Shown here piece by piece: positions 51,729 to 64,000 of a stretch of 64,000 bases of DNA. How positions within the stretch are numbered: position 1 is the stretch's first letter; every line of letters begins with the position of its first letter. The position numbers were made by a program, and so were the translations under genes. The stretch is from Bugula neritina (Eukaryota > Bryozoa > Gymnolaemata > Cheilostomatida > Bugulidae): positions 2,277,501 through 2,341,500 of the forward strand of contig OZ037766.1 in NCBI GenBank assembly GCA_964035545.1. The letters are read 5' to 3'. The notes beneath the pieces are model-generated. The model was given only the letters and a program-made list of their open reading frames with translations. It did not search any database and was not told the DNA's origin.

Positions 51729-54700
51729 TCAGTTAAATGTCTTTGGCTCTCCGTCATCAAATATAGCCAGTGTGGCACTAACGCCTGGTGTCTTTAGTAA
51801 AATGCTAAAAATAGAAAAACATTGCATTTGATTATTCTCATTGTTATCTCATACAGATGTAGATACTTGGTGCCAAAAGCCACACTAAAACTGGCAGCAT
51901 GTACTGTAACATTTTATTAAATATGTCATGGATTAAAGTTATAAGGCATGCCAAATTCTTATATTATTTTTTATAACTATTGGCTTTAGCATATTCCACA
52001 TACTCAAGTATTTATTATCAAAAAAAAAATAGTTTATAAAAAATTACATTAATACATACATTTTAATAATTGAACAGTTTTTTGTCACAAAAATTATTAT
52101 TATCATATAGATTTTAATAATTAGGACTCAATATATATAAGCCTTATATTTAAGAATTTTGACTTTGCATTTTGATTACCAATGTGTGGGATGAAAGGTA
52201 TGCAAAGGAAAATAATAATATTCAATTAAAATATCTGTGCATATATAGACCTTTTATAGGCGACACCTATTACTCATAATATGCTCTTATATATTAGTAA
52301 TTATAGTTTTTTTTAATTTGCAATTTCATTATTAAAACTAATCCAATTTTCACTCCACCTAAAAATATTATAAAGCATTTCAAATAAGTTTGATTTTCTA
52401 ACATGTAACGAAGTGTATTATAAAAAAAAAAATCATTTTTTTATTTATACACATATATTGCTGGCTGGCATCAGAAACTACAAAATGTAATGATCAATTG
52501 AGTCAACTTTCAATTTAATCCAGTAAACAATATAAATCCTAATCTAAGTAAATTATTCAAAAAACAATGGGGTTTTATATATATAGCAATTATAGTGAGT
52601 TATACTACGTATAGCTACCAAAATAATTGCTGTAGTTTAATGATATACGAGTATAATTGGCAATTATTATTTTAGATAAGATGTGTGTGCTTTAATCTTA
52701 CTCTATTATATTTGTAATACCAAATAAAATATTTAGAACGGTACAAATAGGATGCTCTTTTTGAACAGTTTAGCAATTGGTCTAATTAAAGAGCTAAAAA
52801 GCTTTAGTCTAGCTAATAAATAAACATGTGAAAGAGTAAAGCAAAGCTCAGCAGCTGCAGCTATAATATATATACTAGTGTAATTCTCACTTTGACAGTG
52901 TTGTTATTTCTTATATCACATGCAGTGTCGTAAAGAACTCATGTGGCATCAATCAATCAATTATTGGATTGAAACTTACCTGATCCCCATCTCCTTTGTC
53001 CATATCTTTTTCTATACCTGTAAAACATATCAGCATATTTTAATGTTTATTATATACAACCAACTGGCTTTTGTTATGTCAATTAAATTGTACTGCATGC
53101 ATGAACACGTGGAGGTTAATTAAAACCGCATGCAGTTTGCTTAAATATTATTATGACTGCATGTATAATCTTCCAACTTTATTATGTAATGCAGAATCAT
53201 TAAAATGCAAAACCTTATGCTATTTTGACTGTTTACTGATTAAAGAACCACGTTAGACTAAAATAAACTAGACAAATGTGACCATTAAAAGCTCTCATGA
53301 ATACTTCTATAAGAAAGATTCCAATAACAGTATATACATTTCTCTGTCCAAACTTATAACTTGCCAAACAAAATAAGCATTGTTTGATTTATTAGGCTTT
53401 ATATGTAAATTTATGAAAAAAAACATCCATTCATCAAACTTCAACGGTTTTAAAATTAATTACAAATATTATGCTTAGCAAAGGTCAATAAAAATGCAGG
53501 TGAACGGTTTTACATCTAAATGCATATATACAATATAGCTGAGCGTTTAGATTAAATGCATTATAATAATATTATAGTTTATTTGTTATGTGGGTTTTGG
53601 AAAGTATCATCATAGCATGTTGGAAAGGTTTCATAATCACAATTAGTTAGGAAATTGACTGATGTAATAAAATAATAAATAAATAACTTAATGTTATTAT
53701 ATAATGAATACATTATTCTTGAGTTAGATTATATAGCCAAGCTAAAGCTTACTAATAATATAATGCACATAATAAAGTAGTAGTTTTATTTAAACTTGAT
53801 ATACTTTAAAGTCAATTAATTTCCCTAATGATTTTCATGTTACTAAATAAGAATTAAATAAGAATTATAGAAAAAACTTTTAAAAGGGGTTTTGTTATAA
53901 CATGCAATAACTGTATTATATATGCAGTAGAAATGCTATAGATTGACAAATGCTCCATAAATGCACTATTATTATAACATAGCGCACATATTTTGTACAG
54001 AGGATAGTTTTCCAGCCCTTTGCAGGCGTGCAGGCATGCAAATTAATTAACATAATATTTTGGTAATAATTGGTTATATATATAAGCAAGCTTTGAAGTT
54101 TGATGAATAAAGGTTTTCTTATATTTACATAAATAGCCCATTATACATAAAATGAAGTTATGTTTACAATGCACATCACTAGCTAAATGAGGTCTACCAT
54201 CCTTTTTAATTATTATGATAATTTAGTTATTAGCAGCTATATATATATACATTGTTAATTATTGCATACTTGGTTAAACAATCTATTTTAGCCTACCACC
54301 TATTATACCTAGCTATACATAAAAAATGATCTTTGTTTGAAACCCTCAAATTCTTGTGGAATCTTCTGCATGATAGGAATTATAGAAAAGTCAAAAACTG
54401 CCGCTTTTACCCAGTTTATAACACAGTATTTTTTCTTTTTGAATATTTTTGTTTGTTAAAAAGGAAATGCATTTATGACTATTATAGGTACACTGGCACT
54501 TGCATAGATAGCCATGTGACAGAGTTGATTCCACACAACCTTGAGCATCAAATGCCTAACAAAGTTGCAAGGCATCTTTTTCCTTCTATACTAGCAGTAA
54601 AATTCTAAAACCTACTATGTATGAGCACTGTTTAAGTGACTACAGCATGAACTTGATTTCACCTGTCACCACCCCAATTCTATGCAGTGTTTCCCCTCCT

Positions 54701-57374
54701 TTGCCCCCTCTCCTGCTCTCCACCTCTTTAATCCTTATAAGTGTGAGCAAACTCCTTTGTCTAATCATATTCTTAGCTTTTTCCTCAACTGATTATAACT
54801 CATTGTTTAATTATTTATGGCCAAGTACTTGCATGGCTTATATTTATTAGCTAAAAGGCTGATCGACATTTAAGTGGCTATAAAAACTGTAGCCAGACAC
54901 AAAAACCAAGACAATTTCAAAAATAATTTCGGTTGCCTTTCAGAAGTAATTGAATTTTTTCCTGCCATTGATTTAGATTTCGACTTTGTGGTGAGGAATT
55001 TTTCAGGAATGTGCAGTGAGACTTCAGACTTAATAGTCTAGCCCACAATCCTACTTCAACAAAGCTTCATTTATTTAATGAGGTTTATTATATACTCACA
55101 TTGTACCATAACCGCAATACGTGTAAAACTCTCTTTAAAATGTCATCAACACTCATTATGTGTGTTAGGTGGTGCAAGTCAAATACCACCACCCCACATA
55201 CCAATCAGATTCATGGTGGAGTTTGCAGTTGCTTGTTATTCATAGAAAAGCTTTTAGAAATTGAACATAAAATGCAAATTTTTAGGCGGTAACAGTATAG
55301 CAAGCCTCTTTCTAAAAAACAATTAAAGACTATAATATGTTAAAGCTCAATGTGCAAAAATTGGTGTACTTCTATAAGTACATATTATGAATGCTTCAGA
55401 TCAATTTCATGGACTTTTATTTAGTTACTTTAGATATATATTAAAACTAATCCACTCATTGCTCATAATAACATTATTTTAATAATCTCGGTGTAATCAA
55501 GTTTTTTGAACTCTTATAGAGTTATCCTCTCTGAATAACTAAAGCAAACTAAGTAGCACATGCAGCTGTTCAATTGCCTTAAAATGCTTATTTAAAGATT
55601 TTTTATGACATTTCTTCAAAACTAAGAAAAAGCTCAATTTATATAATACAAAATTATCAAAAGGCTACAAAGGTGAGTACATATATTATGGTCTAATGCA
55701 AAGTGATTTTAATTTGAAACTCCCAAATGTCAAATTCACAATTTTTGGAAACCTTTAGTTAAACAGTTAAACTAGATGAAATTTACCTTCGAAAAATTAT
55801 ATTAAACTTGAAAAATTATGTTTGTCAACACCTAAACTGAAAAAGTTTAGTAAAATTCAAAAAACTTATTGAGTTGTGATTCGCTTTTAATACCAAACTA
55901 TAGATGCTGGTAAATTTGACTTTCTCGCTTTTAATTCCATAGTGTTTTTTATCTTAGTTACATAATTTTAAAATAATATATAATATAATAGCTAGTCTAG
56001 CATATATGCGTACAACTTTTTGAGCACATTACTAATACAATACGTGACGTGATTTGTGAGTGGTATAAAGCAATTTATTTTTAAGGGTAAACCTTTTGAG
56101 TTATCTAAACCACTACTACACAACTCAATTTCCTCTAATTGCATGAAAAATTATTTTTATTGGTTAACTTAATATGGGGTTTAACTTTAAAACCCCATGA
56201 ATATTCCAAAAACATTTTGTTTCAACAAAGAATAATGCGTTCCACTATTCATAAAATAATACGCATAATATTATATAAATTGAAAGTGAATATAGCTTAA
56301 TAGTGATATAAACAGTAAACATATTTTTATACAGTGCTATGGCATTTTATGTGTGGTAGCATATTTGCTTCTGTTGCTATAAGTTATAACTTAAAGTTGT
56401 AATTGCAGAATATAAAATATATAAATTGTAAGGATCGAAGGTTTAATCATTTCCATGATGTCATCCTTTTGCTTAAAGCATTTATATTAATTAGTATCAT
56501 TTGCTTCATTGTTCAGCTTTAGTGGCAAAGGCTCCATGTTAACTTTGAAAATTTGATGACACATCACTTTTTCAAATCTTCTTATTTTAAATGCAAATCT
56601 CTTATACAATCAAATAGAAAACACACTATATATAGTATAGTTGTTGAAATGCTTATTTATACATATACAAGTACCTACAACTTTAAAGAGTATATCATTA
56701 TTATTATAATAGGTGGCTGTACAAGTTTGCTTTATAATTTTATACTAAACAAATTATTTGACGTGTACTGTAATAATACTTAAATGATTATATAAGTATT
56801 TTCCTGGAAGCCAGGATTTTATGCTAATATAATATAGTTTAACCAAGTAATAGAAGTGAAAACAGTATATATTGCACGAAAGTAGCCTTTCTAAACTGAA
56901 CGGACATACATGTATAGTATATTCACAATTCATAGTATTTTCTTCTCAGGCTGATTACTTCACTGAGGAGAAGTTATATGATGTTCTAAGAGTGCTTTAC
57001 GCTAATCATATTTGTGCAAATTGCTACAAAAACTACGGCCAACAAAAAGGATCATTGGTTATTATAGCTTCAGGACTAGTATCGAAAACGTGTGATACGT
57101 AGTTCAAGTAGAAGTCATTGAGGATGTCAGGAAGAGCATCCAATCCTAATTGCTTTTGGGTCACAACATCTTTTAGCCAGTTTAAAACCCCTTATCGTTG
57201 TGATTAAAGAGTGGTGGTATAAGGCTATGTTAAGGTATTGAAATAATTTTACCTGGAATAGTAATTGTTGTTTACTGGGTGACGGTTTCTAACGCTCCTA
57301 ACAATGCCATGGCTGTAGGTTTGAGATACGAAACATACTTCTATCAGAGCTAGTAGCAGCCATAGAACCTTCAT
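51729..57374 (-). CDS. Gene F (tentative): small secreted basic protein, four exons
   Basis: Exon 1 (57253-57374, minus) starts MKVLWLLLALIEVCFVSQTY, a good signal peptide, then SHGIVRSVRNRHPVNNNYYS, and ends at a phase-2 donor AG|GTAAAA as in genes A, C, D and E. I join it to 52980-53017 (strong acceptor TGTTTTACAG and donor CAG|GTAAGT; YRKRYGQRRWGS), 51855-51903 (VHAASFSVAFGTKYLH) and 51729-51804 (ILLKTPGVSATLAIFDDGEP and a stop). Phases fit and the product is 94 residues. Weak points are a 4.2-kb first coding intron (with a SINE in it), a 50-base last intron, and no relative in the window beyond the general plan. Exon 1 alone is much better supported than the chain. Confidence 0.4.
53018..57029. 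other. Large intron of gene F (or intergenic)
   Basis: No further exon supported. At 54488-54606 on the plus strand an acceptor-like TGACTATTATAG is followed by an open frame with ELIPHNLEHQMPNKVARHLF, which could be an isolated coding relic. At 54665-54735 the plus strand is pyrimidine-rich. Confidence 0.3.
57030..57215 (+). mobile_element. SINE sharing the family 1 core, diverged copy
   Basis: 57113-57205 matches the body of the SINEs at 4988 and 8327: GGAAGAGCATCCAATCCTAA, TTTTAGCCAGTTTAAAACCC. The sequence before it (ATTGGTTATTATAGCTTC, then GTAGTTCAAGTAG) could be a decayed tRNA-like head with A- and B-boxes, not the same head as family 1. The target duplication was not recognised. Confidence 0.6.
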
Positions 57375-57390
57375 TCTATCTCAAGTTTAC

Positions 57391-58370
57391 CTTTAAAATA
57401 ATAAGGAAACTCAAGCACATTAAACATATAATATTCACATTTCTACTCAAGTAGAGAGGTTAGCTAGTTTTTGACATGCGTGCTCCTGTAAACCCTTTTT
57501 GAAGTTAGGTTGATTTGGAAATTTTCTCTCTATAGCAACAATTGACTCGCCTATTTCATGCGTCATGCCCTTTGAAAAACTAACGTATCATTAAAATCGA
57601 TTACATAATTTACATAATTTAAAACTTTTACTTGCATCAATAAAGCTTTATTAAACACACCTTGAATAAGTAATTTAATTTAGAAAGTAATTACATAATA
57701 AAATTTGAACAGCTATAAACTGGATGCATTTTTGAAACGTGCCAAAAAAGGTTATAGCACAAATAGTGTTGGTTAGTTGTATTTACAATGGGAAAAGCCT
57801 CAAAAAATATTTCATGTATCTATATAAATGAATGTTTTATCTAAAATGTTGAATTTAGGGTATAAAAGTATTTTAAACATTTTGAGTGCCTTATATAATT
57901 ACACATGTCATAAATACATAATGCATATATATAATTGCAGATGTACAGTAGAAGATCATTCCTCTTATATTTGCAACAAATATTGCATTATCATGATACA
58001 GTTATATTCTGCATTCATAAAATATTAAGACGCTATAGTAACTTTCAGCTAGGGTGCATATTAAAAGATTAAGAGTTTCAAAAAAGCTTTAATGCTACAT
58101 TGTGAATGTTATAATATGCATATAAGTGTATAGCTATACATCAATAATAACTTGTATTAAACAACCTAGCTCAACGTAAATTATGTTTATTAACTTGAAA
58201 ATACTAAAAGGTTGTGAAATAATTGCTAGAATTTAAAGCTTTCATTAATTAAGCTTTTATAGCTCGCAAATTTAGATCAAAAGTTTCAGTTCAGTAATAA
58301 TGAAAATCACAAAATTATTAGTGGAAAATAATTGCCTAAGTAAATCAAATTTGTCAACAGTAAAACTCAC
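57391..58370 (-). other. Predicted 5' UTR intron of gene F
   Basis: The minus strand has a donor CCAG|GTGAGT at 58370 and an acceptor TTATTTTAAAG just before the ATG exon. TATA-like strings lie upstream on the minus strand at about 58402-58416 and 58452-58460. It fits the group pattern but is weaker than in genes A, C and E. Confidence 0.35.
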
Positions 58371-58425
58371 CTGGACAGATGGTGTGGGAAAAGAAGATGT
58401 TATATTATATCAAGCTTTGAGTGCT

Positions 58426-59196
58426 TTTGTCGAATGTATCTATAAACATCTATTATAACCAGAAGAAGAACTGGAGAGAAAACCAATTGACTAGAATGTG
58501 GTGTTTACCAGGAGCAACTCAGCCTTATAAATTCCTTACATGAGCTCTCAGTATACCTGGGTGACCTTTTCCTTGCCTTGAATCTGTATGAAGTGGCTTA
58601 TTTACCAACTGACAAACTCACATTGGCTACACAATAGTGCCAATTACTCATCCCAATTTACATAAATTTGCATACTTTGGTAATCAGTCGTCGTATTCAA
58701 AGGTAACTCAAAGGCGACACGCCATAAACATTTTCCTACCTATGTGCTAAACTCAATCAACAACATAGAAGTCTTGCTTTACGTCACAAGTTGTATAGGA
58801 AAGTCACATTGAAGGGTGGAATTGTTGGGTGGACAGATCTCTGCAATGCTACGGAGCCAACCAAAAGGGCGATGACTAGAAAGAGTTGATAGAATTCTGA
58901 CTAAAGTAATTAATATTCAAAGAATTTACTGCAATATATTAAACCACATATGGGGAAGTAATATGTTACAAGTGCGCATCATCTATGGATAATATTACTG
59001 AATAGTAACTCAAACTCATTATACCAGTGGCTACAGTATAATACATAACATTGTTGAGGCAATGTAAGTGTAGACTAGGAAACGGCAGGCATATTTATAT
59101 TATAATTCATCATCAAACTAGTTGAAGTTGTTTGTTCTGAAGTTTTCATAAACAAAATACAATCAGATATTATATTATATTATATATACATGTATA
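58426..59196. other. Intergenic between gene F and the Tc1 element
   Basis: No exon seen. It is less AT-biased than its surroundings around 58500-58870, with no recognisable product. It ends in a TA-rich tract into which the Tc1 element inserted. Confidence 0.35.
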
Positions 59197-59198
59197 TA

Positions 59199-60956
59199 CA
59201 GTGATGTGAAAAAGTTTAAGGACGCTTGCAGAAATTTCTATGTATCTTGTTTAATAGGCATTTCTTGTAAGTTCCTAATATTTTCCTGCAAGTTCTATAT
59301 ATCAAAATGACCCTTAGAATATGCTCTACAATTTCCACCTTCTAAATTCCTGCTGTTGTGATGTTTTCTACTCATTTTTGGGCCAACTGCACAAGCAGCT
59401 AGGGAAGCGCAACTCCTATATTTTTATGTAACCAAAGTTCATCGACTTTTATAACCACAAAAGGCTAAATAGTGAAATTTGACTTTGTGCATAGCATCAT
59501 GATATCATAAAGTATGGCTTCCTTTTATAATTTGAAATATGTCATTTAGTTGTGAGCTTTTACATGGTGTCCACTTGGGCGCTGCGCATAGACTAAATGA
59601 GAGGTGTAGATCTTCCTTCAGAGGCAAAGTTTGTAATAATTTTCTTGCACAAAGAAGGTTATTCAATTAGGAAAATATCTGAAAAGGTTGGCAAAGTAAA
59701 GACAACTGTACATCAAATTATCAAGAAGTTTATGGACACTGGTAGTGTAGCAGATGGACCTGAAAATGGCCGACCAAAAATAAGCACACCTAGAGATGAC
59801 AAGGTTCTCATTGGGATCAGCAAGTAAGATTGCCATAAAAAAAGTCTTGCGTAGGCAAGGAATAGACAGAATCAACAGGAACACCAGCTTCGACATCCCT
59901 GATAAGGCAAGATTGCTGAGCCATGGTTTACATGGCCGCAAAGCAAGAGGAAGCCTCAACCAACCGAGAAGCAACAAAAAAGTCGGTTACGGTGGGCCAG
60001 GGAGCCTGGTAATTAGACAGTGAATGATTAGAAAAAAAGTATTTTTTTCAGATGAATCCATATTTAATGTGAACAATCATGCTGGAAACTGTTGTGTTAA
60101 AAGGTACCAGTATGAGAAATATAACTCTTAATGTATTCTTCGAACAATTAAGCACCCTATCGGTGTTATGTTCTGGGGTTGTATAACATCAAAAAGCGTA
60201 ATTGCTCTGGAATGATGTTAATGCTCAAAAATATATGGAGAATCTCAATGCTAAGCATCTTCCAATCATAAAAAACTTCTTTTTAAATGAAATTAACATA
60301 TTTGAAGATGACAATGCACCATGCCATTGGGCAAAAACTGTTAAAAAGTGGATGAAAAAGCAGAGGGTCTCAACGCTTAACTGGCCAGCACAAAGCCGGG
60401 ACTTGAACCCAATAAGAAATTTATGGTCAAGAATGGCTAAAATAGTCTCTTCACAGAAGCCAACAACTAAGGTGACACTCATAGAGCCTGTAATTCATGC
60501 ATGGCGTCATGTCGTGACTGAAAACGAGTTGGAGAAGCTGTACGAGTCGATGCCTCGTCGCTGCCGACTGGTGATTGAGAATAAAGGCTGGCCAACAAAA
60601 CATTGATACTAAAATTCAAAGCACTGTGTGTTGCAATGCTGCTATAATGTGTATAACAATTTACATATAATATTTTTCTATGTTTCAAGTAAAATATTCT
60701 GATGTCTTACAATACACACAAATTGTGAGAACATTAAATAATTCCCATATATGCATAGTATCTCATTGTTTTACCCAAATCTTTTGGAGGATGTAAAAAG
60801 AGAAACTTATAATCTATATGAATGAGATAAGGAGATCTTAAGGATCATTTTGATAGGCACCATGCCTATGGAAATGCATTAGTTATGTCTTAAAATTAGC
60901 TTTGAACATTGCTATTATGGAAAACAGGGAGGCGTCCTTAAACTTTTTCACAGCAC

Positions 60957-60958
<2 letters not shown>
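59199..60958 (+). mobile_element. Tc1/mariner element, full length but dead
   Basis: The 27-bp terminal repeats are CAGTGATGTGAAAAAGTTTA... at the left and, reverse-complemented, CAGTGCTGTGAAAAAGTTTA... at the right, with one mismatch. The TA target duplication is at 59197-59198 and 60959-60960, inside a TA microsatellite. Length 1760 bp, close to the family norm. It carries one broken transposase gene. Confidence 0.95.
59597..60606 (+). pseudogene. Tc1 transposase, frameshifted and lacking the third catalytic residue
   Basis: The N-terminal part (59597-59827) is the helix-turn-helix region (EGYSIRKISEKVGKVKTTVH). The frame then breaks at least twice. FSDES at about 60047 holds the first catalytic Asp, HPIGVMFWGC follows at about 60152, and 60202-60606 has DDNAPCHWAKTVKKW with the second Asp. 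The signature is AQSRDLNPIRNLW where the family has SPDLNPIENLW, so the catalytic Glu is Arg. Besides frameshifts there is an in-frame stop after EKYNS. It is inactive as transposase, but the ends are intact enough to be mobilised by an active relative. Confidence 0.9.
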
Positions 60959-61008
<50 letters not shown>

Positions 61009-61029
61009 ATATATTTATTATTATTATTA

Positions 61030-61097
<68 letters not shown>
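60959..61097. repeat. (TA)n microsatellite flanking the Tc1 element
   Basis: Two TA tracts separated by TATTATTATTATTA. The Tc1 target site lies at its left edge. Confidence 0.95.
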
Positions 61098-61101
<4 letters not shown>

Positions 61102-63183
61102 CGATGCATGTCAGAGTATTTTATTTCATATATACAACAGTTTGTCAATCTGAGCTATAGACTTGTCAGTTTTCCCTTGAATATAATATATAGCTATAAA
61201 CTCACGTGGCACAGGCACTATTTTAATATTTTTCCTCATGCATTAGGTTTCATTAAGAGTTTTCTTCTCAATTTTATAAGGAGCTTATCCAACTTTCTGC
61301 AGGTAGCTAAGTAATGATCTGTGAATTGCTAATCTGCAAAACATTCACATTAAACTTATCATAAACATAATAAAGATATATATAAATAGACATATAAGAT
61401 ATGCATTGAAATTGCTAGGAAAATTAAATAAAAGTAATTTGTAACTTGTTTTTATGAAACATAAAAAACTTCTAAATGTTTAAATTTCAACACAGCAATT
61501 GATTGAGCCTTTCACACATACATTTATATAAACATATAACTATAATCAATATAGTATATATGTTATAATAATACATTAAATACAATAATTATATTTCTAA
61601 CGTCACCAGTTTGTATATTTGGAGTAGCCTGCACTATAAACATGAGAAATTTATGTTTATGTTGTATTACTGTTATCATGGCAACCATAAACCTATAATA
61701 CTATATTATTCTATAATGTTCTATTCTACAAATTGCATAAAATTTCCCTCATGAATTTTTAGTAGTTTTTAATTTTCTTTATTTGATTAGTATTATTCAG
61801 TTGCATTGAAATTTCAGCTACTTTAAAATCTGTCACAAGCCAGTTATAGTAATATGTAAGCTACTTAGAGTCGCATTATAGCCGCAGGAGACCACAACTC
61901 CAGTTACTGCAATTTAATTTATTTAGGCCGTCAATAGTGGCTATAAATAAACTAAAATAATAACATGATTATGTTATATAATATAATTAAAAATGTATAA
62001 TAATTGAAATATGAAATTAAGTTAATATAATGCGTTAACTAATGAATGATAATATAGATAGTATTAATACCATAGTTATAACATAATAACCTAAAGGTAT
62101 GCTGTACATATACAATGCATATTCATGATGGACCGTAGTATAAATATTTTCTAAATTTACAATATTTTTATGTAGCATTTGGTAGAACAAAGAAGCAGAT
62201 ATATGGTTTTATTTCAGCGGTACTATATATATTACTGCCTGTAGAACAATATGAAAGAATACATACTTTCAACAGATTTTCGTATCATGTAAATGCATCT
62301 CGCTATATAGTATAATCTAATCTTAAATTTATAATGCAGTTTCAGTTTAAAATAACTCATAATTATTATATTAAAATTTTGCAGGGCACTTATTAGCTGG
62401 CAATAATAAATTAATATATTAGATAAATGGTTATGAATTAGCTATAATTGCCTTTTGATTCATGTGAAAATAGAATAAATTATAATGGTATTGTAAAGAT
62501 AATATAGCCGTTTCTTTGTTCACTCGGGCTACCTCAGGCTTTGTGGTTAGGGAATATTAGCTAGGTTTATAGCCTGCCTGCTGCTTGGTTTGAGTAGCTT
62601 TTGAATATAAGCTTAATTCAATGAACACTGAGAGCTTTTATTACATAACCATGCATCTGATAGATGAGTCTTAGCTTTAGTTTCAGCCTTTTTGAATAGT
62701 CAGATCTAGTTTGTCAGTAGTCACAAATTTAACAATATAATAACTATAAATAGCCCGTCAGCAGGAGACCAAAAGTCAGTAGAAACTCAGTTTTTTAACT
62801 TTATATTTTGTTGCATATATAAAGTCCTGTATTCCATATTTTGTAGTCCATAAACCGATATATGTTACACCATGCACCCACATATTTTATGGCTTTTATT
62901 TACATTTTGTTTCTGTGTTAGTATATTTTATTAAACGTACTTTACCTAGAATTCACGGTCTACCATAAGATCATCAGTAAAGAGCAGTGAAATAACTCCA
63001 TGCACCACACTGACACCTTTACTTAGCACAATTTAAATCCACTACAGCAAAACCTCTATACCAGAGTGAAATGTTCCACATGCAGATACAATATTTAGAG
63101 CTGTAGCTGGCGCGGTATTAGAATGCAGAAAGGGCAATATTATGTATGAGTAATTAGTTTTAAAATTATCTGGACTATAATAT
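61098..63183. other. Intergenic, no gene seen
   Basis: AT-rich, without supported exons, known repeats or promoter-exon combinations. Confidence 0.4.
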
Positions 63184-63437
63184 AAAGCTTTAATTCAAAA
63201 GATGCTGAAATATAGCCATCCCATGCATTACTGCCTAGACTTAAGAGTCTATAGTGCTATAAAAATTTGAATTTCTCTATCCAATGCCTAAACTATACAA
63301 GCTTTAAAAACATGTTAGATAGTTTATTATAAGGAGTTGCTTTCTGCAGAGATGGGGTTTGAAAATCAGGTGTATTTTTGAAAAAAATGAAAATGGAAGA
63401 ATTGCTACTTTAACAAAACAAAAGTCAAAAAGTTCAA
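63184..63437 (+). repeat. Direct repeat, copy 1
   Basis: Matches 63588-63860: GATGCTGAA, AATTTCTCTATCCAATGCCT, TTATAAGGAGTTG, TTTCTGCAGAGATGGGGTTT. The two copies lie either side of the 44-bp satellite. Confidence 0.8.
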
Positions 63438-63445
63438 ATAAATAT

Positions 63446-63588
63446 AAGGTATATATAAATTATATATACCTTATATATACCTTATATATAAGGTATATAT
63501 AAGGTATATATACCTTATATATACCTTATATATAAGGTATATATAAGGTATATATACCTTATATATACCTTATATATAAGGTATATAA
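63446..63588. repeat. 44-bp palindromic satellite, three units
   Basis: Units start at 63446, 63490 and 63534. Each reads AAGGTATATATAAGGTATAT then ATACCTTATATATACCTTAT, so it is its own reverse complement and can fold or form a cruciform. The first unit has AAATT in place of one AAGGT. Confidence 0.93.
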
Positions 63589-63860
63589 AGCTTTTATAAT
63601 GTATGATGCTGAAGATTATATACCCGGCACATAATTGCTTTTATAGACTTGCATTGTACAAAAACTTTGAATCTCTATCCAACGCCTAAAGTAGAACATG
63701 CTCTGATATATTAGATTATTTATAAGGAGTTGTTTTCTGCAGGGATGGGGTTTGAAAACTGCGGGTTTCTTTATGCCAGGAATAAAAATTGAAGGTTTGC
63801 TACAACGATATGTTGTTCACCAAAATCCAACTTTAATAAAACCACATTCAAAAGGTCATT
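63588..63860 (+). repeat. Direct repeat, copy 2
   Basis: Diverged copy of 63184-63437 in the same orientation: GAATCTCTATCCAACGCCTA, TTATAAGGAGTTGTTTTCTG, GCAGGGATGGGGTTTGAAAA. The pair plus satellite could be one mobile or tandemly duplicated unit. No coding frame. Confidence 0.8.
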
Positions 63861-64000
63861 TGCAATTGCAGCGTAGCTGCATGCCTCACTGCTAACAAAT
63901 AAGAAATGTTATTAGGCTCAACACTATTGTTATAGCCTAAAACCAAAACTCAAATCATGAGTTCTTTTGCAAACTTTTTCAAATTTTTTAGTAAAGGCTA

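Noticed and set aside
54617-54850. Ser/Leu/Pro-rich plus-strand frame
   Set aside because: Follows from a pyrimidine-rich stretch; no conserved feature or gene context.
63446-63588. CRISPR-like regular repeats
   Set aside because: Units are adjacent with no unique spacers, and the DNA is from an animal; it is a satellite.

Overview
The window is nuclear DNA of an animal. It is very AT-rich and its genes are split by GT-AG introns. It carries TATA/CCAAT promoters, AATAAA/ATTAAA poly(A) signals, tRNA-derived SINEs, a Tc1-type transposon, MITE-like elements and long CA and TA microsatellites. Nothing bacterial is present. The composition suits an early-branching animal such as a sponge or cnidarian, but no sequence here proves a taxon.

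Eight spliced genes were rebuilt exon by exon from splice sites and reading phase. All appear to encode small secreted proteins. They form two groups. Group 1 has genes A (6145-7692, +), C (33377-34769, +), D (40020-41474, +), E (42769-45662, -) and tentatively F (51729-57374, -). These are low-complexity proteins (His-rich, Thr/Pro-rich, Ser/Asp-rich, Arg-rich) with a signal peptide. In A, C and E a conserved 'GRTSRGRPVIGVT...GRPI' module begins exactly after a phase-2 intron. C and E also share three copies of an 'R.IF..G...L.L' repeat. D and E are convergent neighbours. Group 2 has genes B1 (10068-12161), B2 (17035-19175) and B3 (22879-25136), all on the minus strand. They share a five-exon structure with intron phases 1,2,1,2, six aligned cysteines and a conserved acidic C-terminal tail. 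B2 and B3 are recent copies, and the duplication includes promoter and flanking DNA (20.4-22.4 kb matches 27.4-30.0 kb).

I recognise neither family by name. The composition suggests extracellular matrix or mineral-associated scaffold proteins, which is inference from composition only.

The rest is intergenic DNA with mobile and simple repeats: three SINE copies sharing a GCATCC core domain, a second SINE type, a 683-bp MITE with TAA target duplication and a decayed relative, an LTR-like segment, a nearly perfect 193-bp inverted repeat, a 44-bp palindromic satellite between two direct repeats, and a dead Tc1 element. Long stretches (for example 1-2557, 34.8-39.6 kb, 47.3-49.9 kb and 61.1-63.2 kb) show no supportable gene.
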